This document shows, piece after piece, positions 49,975-62,288 of a stretch of DNA of 64,000 bases. The position numbers and the translations under genes were made by a program. Within the stretch, counting starts at the first letter, position 1, and each line of letters opens with the position of its first letter. The notes under the pieces are model-generated. The model worked only from the letters and a program-made list of their open reading frames with translations, made no database searches and was not told the origin of the DNA. Origin of the DNA: Silurus meridionalis (taxonomy: Eukaryota > Chordata > Actinopteri > Siluriformes > Siluridae); contig NC_060887.1 of assembly GCF_014805685.1 (NCBI RefSeq), forward strand, positions 13,838,963-13,902,962. Direction: 5' to 3'.

Positions 49975-50560
49975 AACAACCTTACGTACAATAAAAACAA
50001 AAATTAACAAGAGCAGTTTAAAATTACGAAACACTATACAAACACAAAAACTTACAAATTCAGTGTCTGTTGAGGATATCAAGAGAAAGTAAATTCCACA
50101 GGTATGGTGCGGCGTAGCTAAAAGCTCAAGATCCCATAGTTGCCAAACGCATACGTGGAAGGATTCAATTAGATGAGGACATTGATCTAAGAGTTTATAT
50201 TCAGTGCGCTGTTTAATAGGAAGCCAGTGCCGCTGTGGAATAAGAGATATGTGGTCCATCGTAGGGGTTTTTAGTGAGTATTCGTGCAGCTGAGTTCTGC
50301 AAAATCTGTAACTTGTCTAGGATTTTATGGGGAAGACCCAAGAAAACACCATAACAATAGCCCATGGGTGAGGTGACATGAGCATGAATCATAATAGCAG
50401 TGCTCCTCATTGAGAGGGCCGGGGCGAAGGACATTTATATTACAGATGTGATAGTAAACTGTCTGAGTGATCTTTTAATATATGCTTCAAAAGATAGGGT
50501 GTTGTCAAGGATAATGCCAAAGCTCTTTACCTGTGTCGAAGGAGCAAATGCGGAACCGCC
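49975..50560 (-). mobile_element. LINE reverse-transcriptase fragment, minus strand
   Basis: Minus-strand frames contain GLPHKILDKLQILQNSAARI and then HISYSTAAL, and in the next frame QRHWLPIKQRTEYKLL. This is the LPxxxLxKLQxxQNxAAR...HWLPxxxRxxYK signature of the C-terminal part of fish LINE polyproteins. Several frameshifts; inactive. Confidence 0.6.
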
Positions 50561-50821
50561 AAGACACAATAGTAATATGAGGAAATGAGATTAAAAAAAA
50601 AAATCGTCAGAATGAGATAATTGAGGGATCACCACCACTTGGTTACATGTAGGAACGAGACAGTTACAAGGTTTTAGGTTTTATCTGAGGAAAAATTATA
50701 AAAAAAAGATAATTGTGATCTCCACTTGGTAACCTGAAAAGTATTATCTTAATTGATTATCTCAGTTCTATAAATAAATTAGATAATTAAATTGTCAGAA
50801 TGAGATAATTCAATGATCAAA

Positions 50822-51793
50822 GCTCTAAACAGTTGATTTGTGAGATTTCCTTTCCTAAAACACAAATCAGAATGTACAACTCAATACTGAATTAACCATC
50901 AACACAACAGCGTCTTCAACATGCCAGAATGAAACAAAGATCAAACAAGTAATAAAGCAATCTTTCAAAAAGAAATCTTCAATTAACAAATTGTAAAATT
51001 CTAGTATGTAGAAATTTAAATATCCATACTAGATTTTTAAGTATGCATACTAGATTTTATCATATGTGTAGTAGATTTCTAAATATGCATACTAGATGTT
51101 TAAGTGGGTTAGGGTTACTTTTGGAGACATTTTTGGGGTGAAAGAAAGCAACATGGCAACCATTGCATGCTTCAACACCTTGTAATTCTGTCTGGACTGT
51201 TGCTAATTGGAACAAACTTCACCACAACCAGAGGTGTAAAGAGGAGCTGAAAACCATACTTAAGTAAAATATAGTTACCTTACTGCTTAACGTTCTCCAC
51301 TACAAGTTCACCAATTCAAGTCACCAATTCCAATAGGACTTGAGTAAAAGTCTTATTAGAGTATCTGATTTGAAGAGTACTTAAGTACTTAAGATGCACT
51401 AGTGCTCAACAATGTTAGGAAAAGCCCTAAATAGTTAATTTGTGAGATTTTTGTCCTAAAACACAAATTAGAATGTACAACTCAATACTGAATTAACCAT
51501 CAACACAACAGCGTCTTCAACATGCCAGAATGAAACAAAGATCAAACAAGTAATAAAGCAATCTTTCAAAAAGAAATCTTCAATTAACAAATTGTAAAAT
51601 TCTAGTATGTAGAAATTTAAATATCCATACTAGATTTTTAAGTATGCATACTAGATTTTATCATATGTGTAGTAGATTTCTAAATATGCATACTAGAATT
51701 GAATTTTACAAATATGGGTTAGGGTTACTTTTTGGAGACATTTTTTGGGGTGAAAGAAAGCAACATGGCTACCATTCCATGCTTCAACACCAG
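50822..51793. repeat. Direct duplication, two copies of about 365 bp, offset 601 bp
   Basis: 50822-51187 and 51423-51793 match closely; for example TCAATACTGAATTAACC starts at 50881 and 51482. Copy 2 has an additional ~20 bp near 51697-51715 and scattered substitutions. Both contain short internal repeats of the type TATGCATACTAGATTT. Confidence 0.85.
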
Positions 51794-52162
51794 GGTTAGG
51801 TTAGGTTGAGGGTTTCATCGTTTGACAACACACAGAAACGAGACATGTTGCCAAGCTCAAGTTACATAACTTCAGGTTTAGTAATGTGCAGAAATGAGAT
51901 GATAAAGATATTGGAGCAGGATACTAAAGTTATGGTTATTGTTTAGCAGTGTGGTTAAGATAATATTAATGATCTGATTGTTAATAAGTCAGTTGTGTAA
52001 AATTGTGCACAAAAAAATAATCAACACCACCTGACCAAATGTCAGCACTTCGACAGCAACGTCGTCCAACTGTATTATAAAGCTGGACAATTATAAAGAT
52101 GGACGTTCTTCTCGTTGTCTTTCATGGAATTTTGATATGACCAAACCTCCTGTCCTCCAAAG

Positions 52163-53801
52163 CGCAAAAAGAAGTTGCGGGACATGAAGTGCGTGTTGTT
52201 TCCGGAGGACGTCACGGAAACGTTCTGCAAAAGGAGAATCCCAGAGACACCGAAAGCTACAAAGTCGTCATGGGAGAGATGCGGGGACAGTTTTCTGGAC
52301 ACACCCGGGATGGAGGTGAAGGGCGAGGAATATACACACACACAGCTTTTCACATATCTTTATCTGTGCTTGAATTTACTAAGAACATCACTAAATATTT
52401 ACTTAAAAAACTTTTATTTTTCTTCTTTTTTTTCTTTTTTAATAAGAAACACATTGCTGGAAGACAGACGGGCAGATTGGCGCAGACGTCCACATCTGGT
52501 AGGTGCTGTCACGCTTAAAGAATTGATTTGATTTATTTCCGTGGATTCGATCACATTTACAGAAGCACCTAAAGATTACAGTTGTACCAATAAATAACCA
52601 GTAATTACCACATGAAGGTGGGAATTTATCATCACTGCAAAATCTTTAAATTTGATAGATCAGAGGATTTTTGTGCATTTTTTTATTTTTTTATTTTTAA
52701 TTAATTAATAAAAAAAAAAAAAATCTAAATCTATCTAATCTGGGATTAGAAAACTTTAGGGTTATACAGATGCTCCTTTCCGAACGACCATCCGTAGAAT
52801 AAATCTGTTCCTTACTGTGTTTGTTATTGACTACGCATATCTCCTAATGTTGTAAGAGCTATAAATACTATCAAATAAACAATAAAATATACTACAACAT
52901 ATCAGGTTTGTTCGTATCCGTGAAAGTTTGTAAAGTGAAAGTTCGTGAAGTGGGGAGCTTCTGTATATTAATGCTAATAGGTTACCAGCACATCGTGCAC
53001 AGGGGCTTCCACTTCAGTAGAAATGGAAAGTGTATTTCCATCTCCAGGATCAACACTACTTCAACACGTATTATGGGTGGTCTTAAAACGAAAAGCGAGC
53101 TTTTACATACATCGTATGGAAATGCTGTACAGCAAGAGGAATAAAACATCTGCCATTCATGCATTCATCAGGAGGAGAGGATCCCGTTCACATCGCCTGG
53201 ACATCGAGCGAGGACGAGCAGTCAGACAGTGAACAGCAGCTCCCACTTTCTCACGTCGTTACAAAGAGCATTCTGCGATCCAGATCAACGCCCAGAGCGT
53301 CCAGCAGATACAGCCGCTTCCTCAGCACAGGAGCAGGTGAAGAAAACTTTCTTGACTCAAGCTTTTTGGGCTTTTAATCATTAAGAGGTTAAAAAGAAAT
53401 GTACAGAGTTCGCGTGTCAGGGATTCCTTGTTTATTTGTTGGGTCAGACACTTCAGTAGTTTGTGGCTCATATTTACAGTATGTAGACACTCAGGGCTGT
53501 GGGAACATGCACACCCCCTCCCCATGTCCTAGTAAATACAGAGTCATGATACTCTATATACAGGAACCACACAGTGTTCTGACCAATCGACCATTTATGT
53601 GGTTGAATACAATTAATTTCTTTATACCGATTAAGGAATTTCTCAACCAAACACAAGTGTACATAAAAAAAAAAAAAAAGGTTTAATGCACAAGTGTACG
53701 TTATTTGTAAGAATGACCACCTTTTGCTTGTGTGCCGTATGTGTGTTCACTTTGGGGGGGAAAAAATATATTCCGCATTACTGGAAAGTCTCCAATGTAA
53801 C

Positions 53802-53881
<80 letters not shown>

Positions 53882-56800
53882 TTAGCTCAGTGAACTCTTT
53901 TCACTTTCTAGCCCTCACCCAAGTACTTATCTTATCTTATTGCCAGCGCAATAAAATATAATAATATTTTTGTTTTCCTGCGGTTAAATGTTCATAGATA
54001 CAGACGAGCTTCCCACCATTGATTCAGAAAGTGAGCACGAGGACATTTCAACGGAGCAAATTTCTCTGGTGAGTAAAAGTATCGAGACGTAACACAATGG
54101 TGAAGGGAAATCATTTGAAATGTCATCCCAAACTAAACCCAATCAAAATATGTGTTATTAATTTATTTATTTTTTAATGTGTTTGTTTAATGTTAGCTTA
54201 AATTTTTTTAAGACAGCTGTTAGGTCTGGGCAATGCAATGTTATGATTTCAATATCGTGATAAATAATGCCATGAAGTCCTTCACTGAAATATTGTCTTT
54301 ATTGCGATATTTCTGTATTATAAATTTGTATTATTATTTTCTTTTACTAATTATTAATTGAAAGCTCATTTTATGGTAGCATTTTGTTTATTATTTTAAT
54401 AGAAAAATTTAATCGGATGTTTAGGATCGGAATATGAATATTTGTTGACGTGTTGGTGAAATCTAGTGCCCATGGTGTTAGAAGGATGAAAAGAAGAGAA
54501 GAGAAGAAGGTTTTTAAAAATATGTATTTGCGTCTGTGCTGGTTTTTACTTTAGTGGTAAATCATAATGTTCCTGTGAGCTCTCACATAACAAACATCTT
54601 TAAGTCTCACTTTTCATGCCTAGTTTAGGAGCTGGAGTTCGTTCACCCACCAAGGGGCAGTGTGGTTCCTTAAAAACCATCTTCATTCCATTCATTCTTT
54701 CATTCATTCATTAATGAATTAATTAATTAATTCATCCATTTATTTATGTCTTTATCAACTGTTTTATACTGGGAACACTGGAAATGATGTGAGAATAAAC
54801 ATGCTGAAATGAAACACTGTCTATAAACAGCACTGTTTTCTCAGCTTGATATTACAGTACATGATTACTTAATATACACTTTCAGATTTTACTATATATA
54901 TTATTTTAATATTAAATTAATAACAATTTATTTCCGTTTGTTAACAGCATATTGTTATTATTATTTTATATTATTTATATTGTTTAATTTGTTACTATTT
55001 TTATTGTTGCTACTTGTTTGTAGTAGTAAACTGCATCAAGTAACGGCTCTGAGCCCTTTCCTGTTTGCAGTGGTAATGGACAGGTTGACGGACAAGGTCA
55101 GACAGGAGTCTCAATGGACAATGATGTTTGTGGATGATATTGTGATTTGTGGTGAGAGAAGGGAGCAGGTTGAGAAGAGCCTGAAGAGGTGGAGGTACAC
55201 GCTGGAGAAAAGGAGAATGAAAGTCAGTAGGAGTAAGACAGAGTACATGTGTGTGAATGAAAGGGAGGGCAGTGGAGTGGTGCGGGTTGCAGGGAGAAGA
55301 GGTGGAGAAGGTGGAGGAGTTCAGGTCCCTGGGGTCAACAGTGCAAAGTAATGGAGAGTGTGTTAGAGAAGTGAAGAAAAGAGTGCAGGCAGGGTGAAGT
55401 GGGTGGAGAATATTGATAGCAGGAGTGATTTGTGATAGAAGAGTATCTGCAAGAGTGAAAGGGAAAGTTTATAGGACTGTGGTGAGACCTGTGATGTTGT
55501 ATGGATAAGAGACAGTGGCATTGACTAAAAGACAGGAGGTGGAGCTGGAGGTAGCAGAGCTGAAGATGTTTAGGTTTTCGTTGGGAGTGACGAGAATGGA
55601 CCGGATTAGAAATTAGTTTATTAGAGGGACAGCGCATGTAGGACGTTTTGGTAACAAGGTGAGGAGGCGAGATTGAGATGGTTTGGACATGTGCAGAGGA
55701 GGGACATGGGGTATATCGGGGTATAGCCACCAGGGAGGTTTACAGATGTTGTGAGGGAAGACATGCAGGTAGTTGGTTTGAAAGAGGCAGATGTAGAGGA
55801 CAGGGTGGTATGGAGACAGATGATCCGCTGTAGCGACCCCTAATGGGAGAAGCCGAAAGAAGAAGATGACTTTCTTCTAATAGTTATATTTACAAAAGTA
55901 AAATATTTAATTACTTCATTTTTAATAACTCATTTTTAGCTTACTAAATTTATGTATAATTTCTGAGTGTGAACAGTCTTAATTATATTCATTCTTGTGT
56001 CTCTCGCCTCACTAAGCAATTCATACTGGTCTGGTTCACACTGGATATGACTGGATATGAATGTGAGTATGGAACACATCCTGAATAAGCTCAGTTATAA
56101 CTAGGTGTGCAGTTTGCACTGCCTAATCCATTTAAACTCCGCAGAGACAACAACCCGAACTCGAGATTGTTAGTGCGTCAGTTTGGAGCACGTCGTTTCA
56201 CTTCTAGACATATTCAGCTGGAGGTGATGGGTGTGGTGATGTGAATATTCAGATATCTGAACAGTAGTATTCAAATAAGGTGTATGAAGTTATACATATT
56301 GTTTAGTCAGGAGAAAAAGCTTCTGATATTGCATTTTATGGTGAGGTCAAAGCAGATCGGAAAATATCACACACAATTATTCTATCTGTGATATGTGTAT
56401 TGCAGATCTGAGTCAAGAGCTTCAATCAGCTGATGTTCACATCAAACATCTAAAAGCAGAGAAAAAACTCTCATAGTGGTGTTGGTACCTTCCAAGTGGG
56501 AACAAACAAATGTGTCAAGCTGATACTAAAAATGGAGATGGAATACAATAGCAGAAGACAAGGAATTTGTAAATCTTGAAATTCTTTCTCTTTTCTCCTT
56601 CTTTAATGTTTATTCATCATGTGCCAAATTTGTATCACGTTTTTAGTGGAATGTATACATATATGAACATTATAGCACAGGTTATGCATTAAAATAATTT
56701 TTTCCATAAAATAAATAGAGATTTATCATTGTAAGCGAAAATCAGTAGATGCAGGACCTAGGAGGTTTGGGTGTTTTTACTTTTAATGAAATCAATGTTT

Positions 56801-58428
56801 TTAGAAGATTCTTTGTAGGGAATCACATATCCTTGAGCTGAACAAAATGTAAAATGTCTCAAAATCTTAAAGGCACCTCTATAAGCATGAAAATAAAGGC
56901 ATCTTTTCACTGCTTTTTGTGCTCTAGAGCAGTCAGACCAAAAACAATCATTTTTATCTGGTGGAAAATCGATTCAGTTTGGGTTTGCTTTTGATTATTT
57001 TCAATTTAAAACGTGTTTTACCTGGGCACAATTTACGCGATTCGTTTTTGAGAGTCAATACAAAACATGAAATTAATTGTTTGTTTCTTTGAATTGGTCA
57101 GACATGCACTTCTGAGGCACATGATATCAGTTTCTGCTGCGTAACAGAAAAACCACACAATCTGGGTAAGTGCTATCTGCCCTCTTCTGCATATTAAAGT
57201 TCACTGCTGCACACGGGCGTCTGGTTCAGCTGTGATTGGCATTGGAGAGAGCGCCTCCTATCCCAAGAGCATGGCAAATTTTGGTGTAGTTGAAAATGTT
57301 GAAGTCCAGGCCACAGCTGTGGAATTATCGAGACACAAACTTACAATCCAACCTCCAGATGATAGAGCGAAGACTGTTTTGTTACTCCACTCAGGATTAT
57401 GATGTAGCATCACACTGGAATTTTGCTTTGCTTTTTTTTAAATGTTGCTTGAAAGCCCTTTTGGCTGTCAACCTACACGACGGCGTTTGTGGTTTAGTTC
57501 TGTTTTGCTTTAAATCACTTGATTATGTGATTCCCAGAGGTGGAGTATCTCATTTTGTAGCCAGTTTTGGGCTGAAATGATTAAATATGACTTTGTTTGC
57601 CCACATGAATCATTTGAGTTTCGGCCCTGCGCTCCTTCATGTAATCTAGCACTTGCTGGTCAGGTGGTTGAAGTTAAGGCTTGGTAATGTTCCCTATAAA
57701 ACTGGTTGTGCGTCCTGTTCCTGCACACGTATGAAAGACAGAACGGCTTCCTCACTCCGAGGATTTAAATAAATAAAATTAAAAAAACACAACAGCAGTG
57801 AAAAGAGGTTTGATAGAGTATGAAATGTGTACACAGCTCCATTCAGCTTCACTCACTGCGGGCTTGAACGCATTTTTGACTTCAAGCCAGGAACATGGTG
57901 TTCTAGAGCTTGGGGGGGGTTGGAGAAGGAGGAGGTGTAATATAGGGTGGGATCAACTTAGAGGGACAAGAGAAGGACTGGAAGAAACAGATTCAGGAGG
58001 GGGGAATAAAGAGAAAGTGAGCATGTGCAGTGTGAGTTTTTTGGCACGCTGCCCTGTGGGTTGGAGTTGACTCAAAAAAAAAAAAAAAAAAAAAGCACAC
58101 GTGGGCTGATGGGGCCGGCTGGAATGCTGATCATGCCTCCACATGACACGGAGGCAGGTAGTGCACTAGATTTTTCCACAACAAACTGGTTCCTTTACTG
58201 CGTCAGATGTGTTGTCTTTAGGCATGAGACACACACGAGCACATTGTTGCGTCAAACACGTCCGCTTTTTTTGCATTCATTAAAGATGTGCATTTAGCCA
58301 TTTCCGCTGTCTGTTTTATTTACAACCTGACTCAGAGATCTGTTTAACAGTGATCCTGACCTTCCTGCTCATCGAATGTGTATCTAATTAATACAAATAC
58401 TGCTACTAATAATAATTACATTTTTATC

Positions 58429-58507
<79 letters not shown>

Positions 58508-58948
58508 TCAAATTTTATTTATTTATTTTTTTTTACACAATCAAAACAATTTGAGCCATTATTTAATTTGAGCCAATTCTATTAAAATGTTTTCCCCTTA
58601 TATTTCTTTAGCATAATATGTAATATTCAGTAAAATGTACACATTTATATTTGCTTTTTGCTTTTTTCTTTTTTTTCACATACAAACTATTTGATTGATG
58701 TTTGTTATTTCCCAAATGAATGATTCCTGGATATATATAAGTATCCTGATCGTGCTGATTTTATTAATTATTATTATTATTATTATTATTAATATTATTA
58801 TAATGTTTCCATTAAATTATTTTCTTTCTGACCACATCAGCTTATTGAATTATTTACATTTACATTACATTTTATGCATTTTATTGTAGAAAAATAAATA
58901 AATATGGTATATTAATTTAGGTAAACTTTATGGATAAATGTTAATATA

Positions 58949-59030
<82 letters not shown>

Positions 59031-61074
59031 CTATCTATCTATCTATCTATCTATAAATATATTACTGCAGTCAGTTGAAGACTGAACCCTAATTTTGATG
59101 GATTTTAACGTCTCATTTAAATGGCACTGAAGCATTCTTTTTTGCTGTATTGTCAGTAATTAGCATTAGTCTCTTTATGGTCAGGTGTCGGCTGAGATCT
59201 CGGACTGCTCTTCAGATAGTGATCACAACACCAGCAAGCTGGATTCTTCTGCTCAGGAGCAAAGCCAGCAAAACAGGTCTATCAGCGAGTGGGTTCGGTC
59301 TGCCCAAGCGCTACTCCAGACGCCTCAGAAACAAACCGATAAAAACCCCTCGAAGACACCCGAGGACTCCGGGAAAAAGAAGCGCAAGTTTGAAAGGTGT
59401 GAACAACCACACACACTGTGTCTTTGTGGTTAACCTCAAACAGTTTGAATCATGGCATGAACTTGGTGGTTTTTTGGTGTAAAATGCAACCTAATTGAGC
59501 AGTAGGCAAAACCTACTAAACTAAACACTAAAACCGAATATAAAACCGGTATATTTTAGAGAACATAACTAAACCCAAGAGTTATGAAAGCAAGGGTGAG
59601 AGAATGTTTTGGATAAGTATTAGTATATCAAAGCCATTATTATAAATGAAAAACAATTGAAAAACAACTGTGATTATATAAACCACAGTCTGGATACACT
59701 ACAAAGCTGGGCTTTATGAAAGCATGCCAAGTCAAAAAGAATTACACACAGAATCCTGTTTAGCATATTTGATAAAAGGTTTTCCTTGTGCAGATGAGAC
59801 CAGTTAACCTTTTTGTCCTTGGATCAAACATCTGGCAGAAACCAGTGAATAGACTAAAGCACAGTGGTGGTAGCACTATATTATGCATGAGTTATCCTCT
59901 TGGCTCTTCTACAGATATGATATGATATATCAACTAGGTATGATGACTATATGGGCAAATGTTTGTGGCCACCTGATTGTAAAATTACCATGTGCTTTTT
60001 ATCATTCCACATTTAGTCCGAATTTACTGTTCGAATAACCTCCACACTTCTGGGAAGGTGTTCTACTAGATTCTGGAGTGTGTTTATTCAGTAAACGAGG
60101 ACATTAGTAAAGTCAGGTACTGGTGTAGGGTGAGGAGGCCTGGGGTGCGGTTTAAATTCATCCCAAAGGTGTTCAGTAGCGTTGAGGTCAGAGGACTATA
60201 TATTCATGGGGCAGGTGCACTATTATGCTGGAAATGGTTGCGCCTTCTATTTAGAGTGAAGGGAGAATCGAGCGCTACTGAATCCAAGGACACGTGTGTG
60301 GAAATGGCGCTGAGCATCACTAACTATAGGTTAAATTTCATCTTCTATTGAAATACTCCATATAACGTTCACATTTTCTGGATTTCTTGTGGTAAAAAGC
60401 TTTTAGGGTTTTTTTTCTAGCTTTGAATATTGACTTATTTGTTTTTGTAGTCTTTATGAGTTACAGCTGGTGAAAGCAGCCAAGGTCAGATTGACCTGGC
60501 AAGCACATTGTTTATTTAAATGAAATGATCAGGGGGAAAAACCCAAAAAAACAACTTGTTCACACTTGTGTTTTTTTTTTCTTTTTTCTTTTTCATTTTA
60601 TGTAAATGATCTGATAAACCAGCCTTCATGAATTGTCTATGGTTGGTAAGCCTATATCATTTGGTATAGGCCAAGAAATGAAATGTTCCAAGTACGAATT
60701 ATAGGTTTGGTTTGTTTAATTATTTTCACGCTCTGATTTATTTTGCTGGAGACGTCTGTAAATAACACGGCTTTCAATTACAATCCCGTCAACTTCTGAG
60801 GTGAAACGGGATCGTTGGAATGATTGCGAACAGTGTTTTTAATTACGAAAGCAGTCTTTAGATGCTGACATCGATGTTACATGTGTAGAAGCTAAATTAA
60901 ATCCTGCACATGTGTGAGTAGTCTGGTGATTATACATTTGTGAAGCTGCTTTTTTTTGCATCTTTATAGTCAGGGACTGGCCGAGAGACTGAATAGACTT
61001 CAGTGCCGACAAAGGTCAGCTATAAGCTTCTGGAGGCACCAGCCTGTAGCTGGCTTTGCCACAGGAACAGGTAT

Positions 61075-61123
<49 letters not shown>

Positions 61124-62288
61124 CACACACACACCCACACACACACACAAGCACACAGATAATGACATTATTTGTGTTAAGGTGGGAAAACCCATCAGAT
61201 GTCACTTTTGCTGAAATCTAGAAAAGTTTTGTTTTTACGATAATATATATATAAATTGATGACATTTCATTTAAGCCAATGCGGTTTATTATAGAGAACA
61301 GTAACGTTTAATTAGTCATATATTTTGCATTTCGAGACAAAACCTTTTTTTTATTGTCCGCCTCAAACAGACTTTATTCAGGTTTTAAATTTTTATGGTT
61401 CCTCTCTGTTTGATGGATTTGATTGCAAAACCAGAAGCGTTCCAGTTTTCTGGCGACTTTTAATACATGACAAGGTGTAAACTTGACTGTAGCTGCAATA
61501 TATTGCTGTTCATAACCGAACTTAACATGTCGTGGTTACAGGAAACTACAAAAATCAAATACATATTTTTTCCGTTTTTGTTTTCCATGGTATAACGATT
61601 TTTCTGTGTTTATACCTCACTCTGGCTTTTGAGTGTGTGTGTGTATATGTGGGGGTGGGTGTAAAAGAAAATTGGTGGAAAATGAAGAATGATGGTAGAT
61701 AAGACGTCCTGTAGAGTTCAAAGGTGAATATGAAGCAGTAGTTATTGTGTGGGAGGATGGTTCCCCCTTACACACACATATTTCAGACTGAAATATACCA
61801 GAAGCTGTTTACTGCCATAAACAGTAACATGATTTTAACATCTTGACAATTTTTAATGCACCGATATTATTATAAAAAACAAAAAAAACAACTATTCCAG
61901 GATATTTGTTGGAAGCTGGAAGATTCCTGATCTGTCAATAGTTAGCCATGTGCCATGCTGTGATTGGAAAATGATCAGTGACTGGATAGTGTGAATGGTG
62001 CAGAATGGAAGGTTTTTACTTACTTTGTAATTGTAAAAATGAGTGAAATATAAAATCGGTTTTTTGACCGAATGTTGTTTTTTTTCTTGTTTGTTATCGT
62101 GTCGTGTCAGAGGAGAGACCTGGTGTACTGGTTCTCCATGTTCATAAAGTGCAGGAGGTTTGCGGAATGCGGGCTGCCCTATGCCATAGACACCCCGACA
62201 GGGGGATGAGCGTTGCTCTGTTCAGCAAGGAAACGGCCAATCAGCTGGCACCCAGCACAGGAGACACCATCCACGTTCATCCACCATG
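52163..62288 (+). CDS. spidr: SPIDR, scaffold protein for DNA repair (5' part; gene continues to the right)
   Basis: Coding exons: about 52163-52315, 52447-52498, 53172-53336, 53998-54068, 59185-59396, 60970-61070 and 62111-62288. They are in phase with each other, and the last is in phase 2 (TG|G) so coding continues outside the window. SPIDR (KIAA0146) links BLM to RAD51 and supports homologous recombination; the N-terminal half seen here is largely disordered. Matches to remembered human SPIDR include WERCGDSFLDTPG (human W-RCGEGFQNTSG), STSG...IAWTSS, AEISDCSS, SAQALLQTPQK, GLAERLNRLQ...RSAISFWRHQ, and LFSKETA. The beginning is uncertain. The frame is open from 52136, an acceptor (CCTCCAAAG) is possible at 52161-52162 before KRKK-type sequence like human SKRKR, and the first in-frame ATG is at 52184. 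A short first exon may lie upstream. Confidence 0.9.
53802..53884. repeat. Compound (TTTC)n / (ATTT)n microsatellite in SPIDR intron 3
   Basis: About 10 TTTC units followed by about 11 ATTT units; some 110 bp upstream of the 53998 exon acceptor. Confidence 0.95.
55024..55862 (+). mobile_element. LINE 3' fragment (RTE-like), plus strand, in SPIDR intron 4
   Basis: Encodes part of a reverse-transcriptase palm: SPFLFAVVMDRLTDKVRQES then TMMFVDDIVICGERREQ, where FVDD is the catalytic [FY]xDD box. Then come [14 protein letters not shown] and, in other frames, the same C-terminal domain as 17495-18115. The end reads CGACCCCTAATGGGAGAAGC then CGAAAGAAGAAG, a typical tail. Frameshifts and stops make it inactive. 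Confidence 0.8.
58436..58503. repeat. (TA)n microsatellite in SPIDR intron 4
   Basis: About 33 TA units. Confidence 0.95.
58950..59054. repeat. (CTAT)n tetranucleotide microsatellite in SPIDR intron 4
   Basis: About 25 CTAT units with one interruption near 59030; ends about 130 bp before the 59185 exon. Confidence 0.95.
59940..60250. mobile_element. Partial MITE of the CACTATATGGCC family
   Basis: Starts GACTATATGGGCAAATGTTTG then TGGCCACC and contains 'GAGGACATTAGTAAAGTCAG', TGAGGAGGCCTGGGGTGC and GTTCAGTAGCGTTGAGGTCAG. This is the interior of the family seen full-length at 20295-21026. No right end found. It lies in SPIDR intron 5. Confidence 0.6.
61078..61149. repeat. (CA)n microsatellite just after a SPIDR exon
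   Basis: About 35 CA units with two CCC interruptions, starting 7 bases after the donor of the 60970-61070 exon. Confidence 0.95.

Larger units (their letters stand above)
46051..52162. other. Intergenic repeat zone between MAPRE2 and SPIDR
   Basis: Consists largely of the Tc1-like, hAT-like, SINE-like and LINE pieces listed here and a direct duplication near 51 kb. Stretches at 48.7-49.5 kb and 50.6-50.8 kb carry short irregular repeats of the type GAATGAGATAATTGAGTGATCA. No coding exon recognised. The SPIDR promoter and any first exon should lie near 51.8-52.2 kb but could not be defined. Confidence 0.5.
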
